A stretch of 14,274 bases of DNA from DASTGO01 sp035719045 (GTDB taxonomy: Bacteria; Actinomycetota; Actinomycetes; Actinomycetales; Kineosporiaceae). A model generated the notes under the pieces. That model was not told where the DNA came from. It was given only the letters and a program-made list of their open reading frames with translations, and did no database searches. Where the stretch lies: NCBI GenBank assembly GCA_035719045.1, contig DASTGO010000046.1, positions 1-14,274 of the forward strand, in the 5' to 3' direction. Made by a program: the position numbers and the translations under genes. Below, one piece after another: positions 1 to 7,534 of the stretch; position 1 is the stretch's first letter, and the number at the start of each line of letters is the position of its first letter.

Positions 1-2
1 TC

Positions 3-137
3 GAACAAACCCCCTCCACCGTCGACGAACGCGTCCGCGACCTGCTCCTGGGCGCCTACACCCTGCCCGACCGGCTCCTGCTCGCCCTCAACGCCCGCCA
101 AGTCCTCGACGTCGGCTCCGACGCCCGCGCCGCCTGA
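3..137 (+). CDS. C-terminal end of an unidentified protein (partial)
   Basis: An open frame runs in from the left edge and ends at a TGA (135-137), leaving 44 residues. The visible tail is acidic and leucine-rich, includes TVDERVRDLLLGAYTLPDR, and ends in GSDARAA. It looks like a soluble helical C-terminus. Codons end almost always in C or G, as expected for a real gene in this genome, and the other two forward frames give arginine/proline-rich shadow translations. It converges on the hydrogenase large-subunit gene, whose stop is 82 bases away, so it belongs to a different transcription unit. I do not recognise the family and assign no function. Confidence 0.6.
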   Translation, partial: EQTPSTVDERVRDLLLGAYTLPDRLLLALNARQVLDVGSDARAA

Positions 138-219
138 CACCCGAGTTGCCGTACGGCGACGGGTCCCCGCGGATGCCGGGCTGCCCGCCTCGACCGCAGC
201 CGTCGGCTCGGTGCCCGGC

Positions 220-1299
220 TCAGCGGTCGGTGCAGGAGTAGCAGGGATCGATGGAGGCCTGGATGAGTCCGAGGTCCGACAGCGACTGCCCGATCACCAT
301 GGCCTTCGCCGTCGGCATGTTCGCGAACGTGGGGGTCCGCACCCGCACCCGTGCCGGAGTCACCGACTCGTCGGAGACCACGTAGTAGAGCAGCTCACCG
401 CGCGGGCCCTCGATCCGCACGCAGGCCTCGCCCGCGGGGACGTCGTCCATGAACGGGTCGCCCATGATGTCGCCCTCGGGCATCGCCTCGACGGCCTGTT
501 CGATGATCCGGCAGCTCTCGACGATCTCCAGGGCGCGCACGACGATCCGGGCGAAGACGTCGCCCTCCTCGCGTACGGGCACGTCGAACTCGAGCCGGTC
601 GTAGGCCTCGTACGGGTGGGACCTGCGGATGTCCTGGGCCACGCCCGAGGCGCGGGCCAGCGGCCCGACGGCGCCGAAGGCGAGGGCATCGGCGCGGGTG
701 AGGACGCCGACGCCGCTGCAGCGTGCACGCACCGTCCGGTCGGCCGTGAACACCGGGATGAGTTGCCGGGTGACGACCTCGCGCACGTTCCGGACGGCGG
801 CCAGCACGGCCCTGGGGTCCTCGATGTCCCGGCTGACCCCGCCGGGACGGTTCATCGCGTAGTTGACCCGGTTGCCGGAGATCGCCTCCAGCACGTCCAT
901 CAGCTGCTCCCGCAGGCCGAAGCAGGTCATGAAGAGGGTCTCGAAGCCGATGAGGTTGGCGGCCACGCCGGCCCACAGCAGGTGGCTGTGCAGCCGTTCG
1001 GTCTCCGCGACGACGACCCGGATGTACTGGGCCCGTTCCGGCACCTCGATCCCGGCGAGCTGCTCCACCGCCCGCGAGAAGCTCATCGTGTGCACGTTGC
1101 TGCAGATCCCGCAGATCCGTTCCAGCAGAGCCAGATCCTGCGTGTAGGTCTTGCGTTCGGCGAGCCACTCGACGCCGCGGAAGTTGAAGCCCACCGAGAT
1201 GTCCGCGTCGGTGATCCGCTCCCCGTCGCAGGTGACCTCGATCTTGTAGGGCTCCTCCAGAGCGGGGTGGAACGGCCCCATCGGGACGACCGTACTCAC
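220..1299 (-). CDS. Group 4 [NiFe] hydrogenase large (catalytic) subunit, CooH/EchE/NuoD-like
   Basis: This is the catalytic subunit of a membrane-bound complex I-like hydrogenase and should carry the Ni-Fe site for 2H+ + 2e- <-> H2 at the cytoplasmic face. It is 359 residues long. The N-terminal motif RICGICSNVH (C63, C66, H70) and the C-terminal motif DPCYSCTDR (C353, C356) supply all four nickel-ligating cysteines. True NuoD proteins lack these, so this is a hydrogenase and not complex I. The protein stops right after the terminal Arg359, so there is no C-terminal peptide for a maturation endopeptidase to remove; from family knowledge CooH- and EchE-type subunits share this trait. The start is a GTG at 1299 overlapping the upstream stop (GTGA), with AGGAGG-like sequence before it. 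It is the last gene of the six-gene operon. Hydrogenase identity is certain; the exact subgroup (Coo, Ech or an actinobacterial branch) is inferred. Confidence 0.95.
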   Translation of the reverse strand: MSTVVPMGPFHPALEEPYKIEVTCDGERITDADISVGFNFRGVEWLAERKTYTQDLALLERICGICSNVHTMSFSRAVEQLAGIEVPERAQYIRVVVAETERLHSHLLWAGVAANLIGFETLFMTCFGLREQLMDVLEAISGNRVNYAMNRPGGVSRDIEDPRAVLAAVRNVREVVTRQLIPVFTADRTVRARCSGVGVLTRADALAFGAVGPLARASGVAQDIRRSHPYEAYDRLEFDVPVREEGDVFARIVVRALEIVESCRIIEQAVEAMPEGDIMGDPFMDDVPAGEACVRIEGPRGELLYYVVSDESVTPARVRVRTPTFANMPTAKAMVIGQSLSDLGLIQASIDPCYSCTDR

Positions 1300-1784
1300 T
1301 TCGCCTCGCCCTCCTCTGCTTCGGCGGCCCTGCGGGCCGTGGCTGCGGGGTCGGTCTCCCGGCCGACGTCTGCGGTGCGGCTGAACAGTCCGGCCGGGTC
1401 ACCCTCGCGCAGCATGAGGGTCGGGGTCCGTGTCCGACCGGTGAACTCCAGGCCGTAGTAGTCGCGGATCTCCCGCTCCGCCCAGTCGGCGGCGGGCAGC
1501 AGATCCGCGATCGTCACGGCCTGCCCGCCCTCGGGGATCACGGTGCAGATGTTGAGGACGGCCGAACCCACGTTCCAGTGGTAGATGAGGATGTGTCCGC
1601 CGTCCGGGGCCGGCCGCGCGCTGATCGTCACCAGCCGCACCTCGTGGTCACGCATCAGCCCGGCCATCGCGCGCACGTCGAGCCGGGGCCGGACGGCCCA
1701 CCAGCCTCCGGCGTTGCGCAGCACGTCGGCGGGCTCGCCCAGCGGCGCCAGCAGTTCCGGGACGTCCACCGTCGTCGGGTTCAC
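1296..1784 (-). CDS. NuoC-like (30 kDa) subunit of the group 4 hydrogenase, CooU/EchD-like
   Basis: This 162-residue soluble subunit corresponds to the NuoC module that bridges the large subunit and the rest of the peripheral arm; it carries no cofactor in known complexes. The family signature is visible at residues 102-127 as EREIRDYYGLEFTGR followed by PTLMLREG, matching the ERE-[LIV]-x-D-[MYF]-[FY]-G-[IL]-x-F-x-G pattern of the 30 kDa family. The N-terminal half is the usual alpha/beta region (LVTISARPAPDGG, ILIYHWNVG). The C-terminal 25 residues are Ala/Glu-rich and probably disordered. The GTG start at 1784 overlaps the ferredoxin-gene stop (GTGA), with AGGAGGG about 8 bases upstream. 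In E. coli HycE this module is fused to the large subunit; here it is separate, as in Coo and Ech complexes. Confidence 0.9.
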   Translation of the reverse strand: MNPTTVDVPELLAPLGEPADVLRNAGGWWAVRPRLDVRAMAGLMRDHEVRLVTISARPAPDGGHILIYHWNVGSAVLNICTVIPEGGQAVTIADLLPAADWAEREIRDYYGLEFTGRTRTPTLMLREGDPAGLFSRTADVGRETDPAATARRAAEAEEGEAK

Positions 1785-2278
1785 CGCGATCCCTCCTCGT
1801 CGGCAACGGCTGGGGCGCTGACCGGTGCTGCCCCAACAGGTTCCGCAGCAACGGGTTCCGCGGGGACCGGTTGCGGCCCGTCGGTCGGCGCGGGAGTGGG
1901 CCGGGCGGCCGCGCGGGCGGGCTTCTTCTTGCGCTGCTTGATCACGGTCACCGTCTCGGCCTGCTCACCCGGACGGGAACAGGACGGGCCGCGGTCATCC
2001 AGCTGCAGCAGGCACTTGACCGGGCAGTAGGCCACGCAGACACCGCAGTACGTGCACCGCGCCGGGTCGTAGGACCAGGCGTACTCGTCGCCCTCCACCC
2101 GCTCGAAGGTGATCGCGGCGGAGACGCAGACCTGCGCGCACTTGGAGCAGGACCGGCAGGTCGCGGGCTCCAGGACAACGCGGCCCCGGTAGCCGGGCGC
2201 CGGCTCCTGGCGGCCGGGGAAGCGCACCGTCTGCGGTCCGCGCACCCAGTTGCGCCCGATGATGCTGAGGATGTTCAT
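1781..2278 (-). CDS. 2x[4Fe-4S] ferredoxin-like electron-transfer subunit, CooX/EchF/NuoI-like
   Basis: This 165-residue iron-sulfur subunit should pass electrons between a soluble ferredoxin-type partner and the small-subunit cluster. Two CxxCxxCxxxC motifs are present: C41, C44, C47, C51 and C75, C78, C81, C85, the second followed by the usual Pro. The first lacks that proline (C-V-S). Additional cysteines at C89 and C100 are not required by the fold. Residues 116-124 are very basic (KQRKKKPAR), and the last 40 residues are a Pro/Ala/Val tail with repeated AEPV-type steps, probably disordered. The ATG at 2278 is chosen because GGAG lies 8 bases upstream, overlapping the previous stop. A much longer in-frame extension upstream, through the NuoH-like gene, exists but reads as arginine/proline-rich shadow. 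The order antiporter, small subunit, anchor, ferredoxin, NuoC, NuoD supports this role. Confidence 0.93.
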   Translation of the reverse strand: MNILSIIGRNWVRGPQTVRFPGRQEPAPGYRGRVVLEPATCRSCSKCAQVCVSAAITFERVEGDEYAWSYDPARCTYCGVCVAYCPVKCLLQLDDRGPSCSRPGEQAETVTVIKQRKKKPARAAARPTPAPTDGPQPVPAEPVAAEPVGAAPVSAPAVADEEGSR

Positions 2279-2289
2279 CGCGGCGGCTC

Positions 2290-3192
2290 CTAGATTCCGG
2301 CGAAGGCGAGGCCGAGGGCTGACAGGGCGATTCCGAAGCCCCACAACCAGAACCAGCGAGCGGTCTGGGCCAGCTTGAGCCGGGCGGTCGAGGCGGCCAG
2401 CACGCTCAGCAGCACGACCACGAGCACCGACACCGCCAGGAACGCCAGCAGGTGCCAGTACCAGGCGAGCGTGACCGGGAAGGCGAGTGCGGCCACCAGC
2501 CCGACCAGCGCCACCCATTCCAGGCCGTGGGCGAGCTCCCACAGGGCCAGCCGGGGCCCGTCGTACTCGGTGGTGATCCCGGCATAGATCTCCTGCTCGG
2601 CACTGGCGATCGAGAACGGGTTGAGGTGCAGCTTGGCCGGCAGGCACAGCAGCAGCGCGATGACCACGAGCACGCGCACCGCGGCCGGCCCGCCCGTCGC
2701 GGAGGCGGTCAACGAGAAACCGTTGAGCTGGGCGAGGGCGATCAGGGCGGTGAGGAACGGCAGGTTGTACGCCGCGGTCATCACCGCCTCCCGCGAGGAG
2801 CCGAGTCCGCCCCACAGCGACCGGGAGGCGTACCCGGCGAGGACCCCGAGCAGTGGTCCGGCCTCGATCAGGGCCACCAGCAGGACCAGGTCCCCGCTGA
2901 ACCCGCCCCACGCCGGGAACACGGGCAGCAGTGCGGCGGCGGCGAGCGTGGCGGTCACCGCGCCGAGCGGCAGCGCCGTCATGACCAGGCCCTGCAGCGG
3001 TGGCCGGGGGACCGGCGTCTTCGCGGCGAGCTTGATGACGTCGAAGAACGGTTGGTAGAAGGGCGGTCCGATGCGGCCCTGCAGACGGGCGTTCACCTTG
3101 CGGTGGAGCCAGGTGAGGAAGAAGGACGCGGACACGGCGTACAGCGCCCCGGGGAACACCAGCAGCTGCACGGCGGCGTGGGCGGCGCTCAT
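2290..3192 (-). CDS. NuoH-like membrane anchor subunit of the group 4 hydrogenase, CooK/EchB/HycD-like
   Basis: This 300-residue integral membrane protein is the counterpart of NuoH/HycD, which anchors the peripheral hydrogenase arm and couples redox chemistry to the ion pumps. About eight hydrophobic segments are visible. Family motifs include HRKVNARLQGRIGPP (residues 30-44) followed by YQPFFDVIKLAAKTP, corresponding to the QxRxGPxxxGxxQxxxDxxKLxxKE region of NuoH, and SAEQEIYAGITTEYDGPRLA (197-216), corresponding to the conserved SEQE...TEYSG loop. The usual KE after the KL motif reads KTP here. Its ATG overlaps the stop of the small-subunit gene (ATGA), which fixes the start. Length matches HycD/EchB (about 300) and is shorter than complex I NuoH. 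Confidence 0.95.
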   Translation of the reverse strand: MSAAHAAVQLLVFPGALYAVSASFFLTWLHRKVNARLQGRIGPPFYQPFFDVIKLAAKTPVPRPPLQGLVMTALPLGAVTATLAAAALLPVFPAWGGFSGDLVLLVALIEAGPLLGVLAGYASRSLWGGLGSSREAVMTAAYNLPFLTALIALAQLNGFSLTASATGGPAAVRVLVVIALLLCLPAKLHLNPFSIASAEQEIYAGITTEYDGPRLALWELAHGLEWVALVGLVAALAFPVTLAWYWHLLAFLAVSVLVVVLLSVLAASTARLKLAQTARWFWLWGFGIALSALGLAFAGI

Positions 3193-3797
3193 CGGGGATC
3201 TCCCGCCACCGGCTCGGCCCGCCGCCCGGCGGTGGAGCCGGCGGGATCCGTTGTCGCCGTAGGGGTCCCGGCTGCCGGGGGTTCAGGTCCGGTCCCGGCC
3301 TCGGGAGAGTCCGCGTCGGGAACGGCTCCGACCGGGGTGACCGGACCATCGGCCGGGCGGGGCCGGTCACCGGCCAGGATGGCGGCGGCCTCGGCGATCC
3401 CGGCGACGATGGCCTCGGGGCGCGGCGGGCACCCCGGGACGTAGACGTCGACCGGGATGACCCGGTGCAGCGGGCCCACCACCGCAGGGCTGCCCGCGAA
3501 CACGTTGCAGGTCGCCGGGCAGGAGCCGAGGGCCACCACGACCTTCGGGTGCGGCATCTGCGCGTACACCGTCTCCAGCGCCTCGCAGGCCACCCGGGCG
3601 ACCGGGCCGGACACCACGAGGATGTCCGCATGACGGGGGCTGGCCTCATGCCGGATGCCGAGCTGCTCGACGTCGTAGCGCGGGGTCAGGCAGGCGAGGA
3701 ACTCGATGTCGCAGCCGTTGCAGCTGCCGGAGTTGGCGTGGAACATCCACGGGGAGCGGCGCCGGGCGGTCCTGACGAGGGATTCCACGAGGTTCAT
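3189..3797 (-). CDS. Group 4 [NiFe] hydrogenase small subunit, CooL/EchC/NuoB-like
   Basis: This 202-residue subunit carries the [4Fe-4S] cluster proximal to the Ni-Fe site. Ligands are seen at C26 and C29 (GSCNGCDIE), C93 (GSCPAT) and C123 (VPGCPPRPE), the standard NuoB/HycG set. Like other group 4 small subunits it lacks the flavodoxin-domain signal peptide and extra clusters of uptake hydrogenases, so it is cytoplasmic-facing. The ATG at 3797 is chosen over one 12 bases further upstream because it overlaps the previous stop as ATGA. After residue 145 comes an unusual tail of about 55 residues rich in Pro, Ala, Thr and Gly that ends AEPVAGDPR and has no family counterpart I know. It lies between the antiporter and anchor genes, the reverse of the K-L order in the classic coo operon. 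Confidence 0.95.
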   Translation of the reverse strand: MNLVESLVRTARRRSPWMFHANSGSCNGCDIEFLACLTPRYDVEQLGIRHEASPRHADILVVSGPVARVACEALETVYAQMPHPKVVVALGSCPATCNVFAGSPAVVGPLHRVIPVDVYVPGCPPRPEAIVAGIAEAAAILAGDRPRPADGPVTPVGAVPDADSPEAGTGPEPPAAGTPTATTDPAGSTAGRRAEPVAGDPR

Positions 3798-6700
3798 CGG
3801 ACGCCCCAATCCTGGAGGACGGCGGGGACCAGCCCCGCGACGATCACGGCGAGCAGCAGGCCGGCCAGCGCGACCACGTGCGGCGGGGGTTCACCCGACC
3901 ATGGCGACACCGCCGGCGGCTGGTCGTGCGGGACCGGGACCTCGTCGTCCGAACCGCCCCACCACACGGTGGCGACGACTCGCGCGAAGGCGAGCACCCA
4001 GCAGATCGTCGTGACCACGAGCAGGGCCAGCGCCGGACGGCCGACGTCGAGGGCCGTGGCGTAGAGCCGCCAGTGACCGGGGTAGCCGGCGGTGAACGGG
4101 ACCCCGAGCACGGTGAGGCTGCCGACGAGGAAGCCGGCCGCCGCCAGCGGATGCCGCCGGGCCACGCCGCGCGAGCCGAGGGTGAGGGGGGCGGGGTCCC
4201 GCTCGGCGGCGGCGACGGCGGTGAACAGCAGTGCCGTGGCGAGTGCGTCGGCCGCCGCGAGGGCCCACGCGCCTTGGGAACCGAATCGCCCGGAGGCGGC
4301 GACGCCGAGGACGAGCAGTCCGGAGGCGGTGATCGTGGCGAAGGCGAGCATCCGCTTGACGTCCCGCTGGGCCAGGGCCAGCACCGCGCCGCCGAGGGCG
4401 GACAGCAGGGCCAGGGCCAGCCACGGCCACCGCGGCTCGAACAGCCAGGGCGCGGTGCCGCGCAGGTCCGCCAGTTCCACGAAGCCGGCCAGGTCGACCA
4501 CCGACACGATCAGCCCGACCAGGGCCGCCGGTACGCGTTCGGCCGTCGCAGGCAGCCAGACGTAGGCCGGAACGAGGGCGAACTTGACCGCGAACCCGGT
4601 CAGCAGCAGGGCCAGCACGAGTGGCGCCGGGCCGCCGCGCAGCAGCAGCGTGCCGAGCAGGAGCGCGGCCGCGGACAGTACGGCCGCGGCCAGGTACGCG
4701 GTCCGGGCCGCGGCCGGGACACCGCTGCGGGCCAGGACGGCCACGGCGAGGAAGGCCGCACCTTCCAGCAGGACCAGCCGGGGGAGCTCCGCCGTCGTGC
4801 ACAGCCCGGCGAGCGCGACGGCACCGGTCAGGGCCGCGGGCCACAGGTGACGGCTGCGGCCGTCGGTGACCGACAGGGTCAGCAACAGCCCGGCGAGCGC
4901 GACGCCGACCGCGGCGACCAGGGGCCAGGGCACGGCCGCCCCGGGTTCGGGGACGGACGTCCGCACGGTGGTGCCGAGGACTCCCGCGACGAGGGCGATG
5001 AGCATGGCGCCACCGGCCAGACCGGCCACCAGCCGGCGTTCCAGCCACCGGGTGGCCCGGCCCGCGAGCCCGGACACCGCCAGCAGCATGTGCCAGGCGG
5101 CGAGGTAGTAGCGGTCGGGATCCGCCCAGGCGAAGAACGGGGCGAGGCCGGTCGCCACGGGGCGGGAGAAGTCGCCGGCACGCGGGTAGCCGAACGGCGC
5201 CACCGGTTCCCCGCCGGTGAACACCCCCGCGGATCCCGTCACCCGGGGGCCGGCGCCGACCGGTGGCAGCGCGCCCGCGGCCGGTCCCACGCTGACCAGT
5301 GGCTGCGGGACCCAGTCCACCTGCTGGGCCGCGGTGACGGGCGGCGTCACCTGCCGGGTGAGCGAGCGGTACCCGAGGTATCCCAGGAGGACCGACAGCA
5401 CCGCCAGGCCGAGCCCGCCGAGCAGGAATTCCGCCCCGCCGGAGGTGAAGCCGAACCAGCCGACACCGAGGTGGGCGTCCAGGCCCATGCTCGTCAGCGC
5501 CGGAGCGACCAGGTAGTCCAGCCCGAGCTGCGGCGCGACGCCCAGGATGACGCAGCCGGCGGCGAGGATCCCGGACCCGACGAGCATGACCCGCGGGGAC
5601 TCGTGAGCGGCGCCGCTGGCCTCGCCGTCACCGCCGAAGAACATGGCCGAGCTGGCCTTCATGAACGAGAACATGGTGAGCACGCTGACGATCCACGCGA
5701 TCAGGGCCGGCACCGTGTAGTCCGACTGCAGCGCGGCGACGTACAGCAGCCACTTGCTGACGAACCCGTTGAACAGCGGGACGCCCGCGATCGCCGCCGA
5801 GGACACCAGCCAGAACGCCGTCGTGGTGGGCATCCGGCGGGCGAGGCCACCCAGCCGGTTCATGTCCCGGGTGCCGGTGGCGTGCTGGACCGCACCCGCT
5901 CCGAGGAAGAGGCCGCCCTTGAATAGTCCGTGGTTCAGCGTGTGCAGCAGTGCGGCCGCGACGCCGAGCGGAGTGCCCAGGCCCAGGCCGAGCATCATGT
6001 AACCGATCTGGCTGACCGTGTGGAACGCCAGCAGCCGCTTGGCGTCGTGCTGCACCATCGCGAACAGCACGCCGACGAGCATCGTCACGGTGCCCAGCCA
6101 CACCACCGACGCCTGCCAGGCGTGCGGCCACGGGGCGATCGAGTGCATCCGGGCCACCAGGTACACCCCGGCCTTGACGTACACGGCGGCGTGCAGCAGG
6201 GCGCTGACCGGCGTCGGGGCGGCCATCGCGGACGGGATCCAGGTGTGCAGCGGGAACTGCACCGACTTGGCCGTCGCCGAGATCAGCATGAGGACGAAGA
6301 CGCCCGTGGTGAACGCCCGGCCGATCCTCGGGTCGGTCCACAGCGTCGTCCCGGTGCGGGCGTAGAGCACGAGGATCGCCGCCAGCAGGGCGTACCCGGC
6401 GCCGTGGGTCATGACCAGCACCTTGCGGGCGCCCGCGGCGGCTTCCCGGTCGGTGTACCAGAAGCCGACGAGCAGGAACGAGCACAGCCCGACCAGTTCC
6501 CAGCCGGCGTACATGAGCAGCAGGTCGGCGGCGAAGACGAGCAGGATCAGTCCCGTGATGAAGACCTGCATGATGACGTAGAACCGGGTGGCGGCGGCGT
6601 CGCGCGCCATGTAGCCGACCGAGTAGAGCAGGATGGCCGCGCCGATCCCGGTGGCCATCAGGGCGAAGAGCACCGCCAGGCCGTCGACGTGGAAGGCCAG

Positions 6701-6919
6701 CATGACCGGGCCGTCCCAGCTGCCGAGCCGGACGTCGCGGGCGGCGCCGTCGCGGACCTGCGGCCACAGGGCAGCGACGGCGACCGTCGAGGCGGCCGTC
6801 ACACCCAGCGCCAGCCATCCCTTGCCCGCACCGGACAGCACGCGGGCGAGCAGGACCTGCAGTGCCACGCCGGCCACCAGCACGAGGATGGGGGCCACCA
6901 CGAGGTCGTCGACCGACAC
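3794..6919 (-). CDS. Fused double antiporter-like membrane subunit (NuoL-like + NuoM/N-like), CooM/HyfB-type
   Basis: This large integral membrane protein (1041 residues from the chosen start) should form the ion-translocating arm. Residues 1-520 are a complete NuoL/MrpA-like module: E141 in GWELVGL, K218 in TAKSVQFPLHTW, AMAAPTPVSALLHAA (231-245), K249, DAKRLLAFHTVSQIGYM (292-308), K334 in HGLFKGG and K389 in FVSKW. A proline/glycine-rich linker (about 520-600) leads to a second, shorter antiporter-like module (600-1041) with E719, K779 in AVKFALVP followed by WLP, and QRDVKRMLAF (851-860). In that module the usual late Lys/Glu position reads GYPGHW (945-950). The frame is open up to an ATG at 7081, but the first 54 residues of that version look untranslated in character. 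GTG 6919 has GAGG 8 bases upstream and starts directly before the first hydrophobic helix. It is the first gene of the operon. Confidence 0.93.
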   Translation of the reverse strand: MSVDDLVVAPILVLVAGVALQVLLARVLSGAGKGWLALGVTAASTVAVAALWPQVRDGAARDVRLGSWDGPVMLAFHVDGLAVLFALMATGIGAAILLYSVGYMARDAAATRFYVIMQVFITGLILLVFAADLLLMYAGWELVGLCSFLLVGFWYTDREAAAGARKVLVMTHGAGYALLAAILVLYARTGTTLWTDPRIGRAFTTGVFVLMLISATAKSVQFPLHTWIPSAMAAPTPVSALLHAAVYVKAGVYLVARMHSIAPWPHAWQASVVWLGTVTMLVGVLFAMVQHDAKRLLAFHTVSQIGYMMLGLGLGTPLGVAAALLHTLNHGLFKGGLFLGAGAVQHATGTRDMNRLGGLARRMPTTTAFWLVSSAAIAGVPLFNGFVSKWLLYVAALQSDYTVPALIAWIVSVLTMFSFMKASSAMFFGGDGEASGAAHESPRVMLVGSGILAAGCVILGVAPQLGLDYLVAPALTSMGLDAHLGVGWFGFTSGGAEFLLGGLGLAVLSVLLGYLGYRSLTRQVTPPVTAAQQVDWVPQPLVSVGPAAGALPPVGAGPRVTGSAGVFTGGEPVAPFGYPRAGDFSRPVATGLAPFFAWADPDRYYLAAWHMLLAVSGLAGRATRWLERRLVAGLAGGAMLIALVAGVLGTTVRTSVPEPGAAVPWPLVAAVGVALAGLLLTLSVTDGRSRHLWPAALTGAVALAGLCTTAELPRLVLLEGAAFLAVAVLARSGVPAAARTAYLAAAVLSAAALLLGTLLLRGGPAPLVLALLLTGFAVKFALVPAYVWLPATAERVPAALVGLIVSVVDLAGFVELADLRGTAPWLFEPRWPWLALALLSALGGAVLALAQRDVKRMLAFATITASGLLVLGVAASGRFGSQGAWALAAADALATALLFTAVAAAERDPAPLTLGSRGVARRHPLAAAGFLVGSLTVLGVPFTAGYPGHWRLYATALDVGRPALALLVVTTICWVLAFARVVATVWWGGSDDEVPVPHDQPPAVSPWSGEPPPHVVALAGLLLAVIVAGLVPAVLQDWGVR

Positions 6920-7534
6920 CTGCACCGCCTCATTTCCACGACCGCCAGCCGCGTCCGCCGAATTCCTGGACGGCCGCGACCCGGATCCGTGACCGCCCGG
7001 AATCTCGTGCGGAAGGGGGCCCTGCCGGGACCGTTCCGCACCCTTGACAGGCGGTGCCGGACGATTCGCTGGAACCGTCATCCCCAGGTGTAGTCAGCGG
7101 CCCTGAGAGGGGGCAATGTCCAAGTGGCCACGATGGGCCGGCCGATCGGGTGCCCCTGGCCGCCGGGTGGTCCGGGCGTGACCCACGTCCTGGGAGGTCG
7201 GAGCGGCACCGGCAGACTCGCAGGTGGGAGACGTCCGCGGCTGCTCCGCGGGCGGAGGGGGCGGACGGTGCGCGGGGAGAACGGCCGTGCCGGAACTGCA
7301 CGCCGTCGTGATCTGGCGGGTGGATCATACGGGGGATCTCAGGGCTCTGCGGGTTGCTGCCGCCGGGTGGGAACTACCAGAGTTCGGGCCGGGGCGGTAG
7401 TGCCGCCTGGGGTTTCCCAGGCGGGCGCAGAGAAATGATGCACCGATTTCGAAGAATCCCGTTCCCGATCGCGGCGAGCTGATTCTCCGGGCCTGACCCT
7501 CATTCACTCCGGGGGAGGTGACGAACTGTACCGT
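6920..7534. other. Gene-free region upstream of the hydrogenase operon
   Basis: About 600 bases separate the decayed HTH array from the first hydrogenase gene. Frames on either strand here give arginine/proline-rich shadow translations, so I call no gene. It holds the hairpin at 7403-7424 and must hold the operon promoter. Two weak minus-strand candidates are a TATGAT hexamer (7329-7324) without a convincing -35, and TTGCCC with CTACAC 17 bases on (around 7092-7120). Neither is strong. If the ATG at 7081 is used instead of GTG 6919, part of this stretch is coding. Confidence 0.5.
7403..7424 (-). terminator. Hairpin, likely terminator of the HTH-array transcript
   Basis: A perfect 9-bp GC-rich inverted repeat (CCGCCTGGG and CCCAGGCGG) encloses a 4-base loop. 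It lies about 110 bases downstream of the last stop of the HTH-array remnant and well upstream of the hydrogenase operon, where a leftward transcript should end. There is no T-run after the stem, which is common for actinobacterial terminators. It could instead be a structured leader element if the hydrogenase promoter lies upstream of it. Confidence 0.45.

Noticed and set aside
145..160. Palindrome around GCCGTACGGC between the two convergent genes as a terminator
   Set aside because: The stem is short and the perfect part leaves almost no loop; too weak to call a terminator.
211..1458. Plus-strand open frame of 415 codons opposite the hydrogenase large subunit
   Set aside because: The opposite strand has both nickel-binding motifs intact; this frame is His/Asp/Gly-rich shadow without family features.
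2279..3649. Upstream in-frame extension of the ferredoxin-like gene (to 622 codons)
   Set aside because: The extension overlaps the NuoH-like and small-subunit genes and reads as Arg/Pro-rich sequence; the ATG at 2278 has a good ribosome site and begins at the family's normal N-terminus.
3878..5926. Long plus-strand open frame (682 codons) opposite the antiporter gene
   Set aside because: It is antisense to a protein with clear NuoL-type motifs; its translation is Gly/Arg/Glu/Gln-rich with no recognisable fold, typical of the shadow frame of a GC-rich gene.
220..6919. Reading the operon as respiratory complex I (nuo)
   Set aside because: The large subunit keeps all four nickel-ligating cysteines, and only six subunits are present with no NuoE/F/G; this is a hydrogenase.
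7044..7072. TTGACA on the plus strand as a -35 promoter element
   Set aside because: No acceptable -10 lies 16-18 bases downstream and no plus-strand gene follows.
6920..7081. Alternative N-terminus of the antiporter subunit from ATG 7081
   Set aside because: The extra 54 residues are polar, Pro/Gly/Arg-rich and precede the first membrane helix; GTG 6919 has a better-placed GAGG. Not fully excluded.
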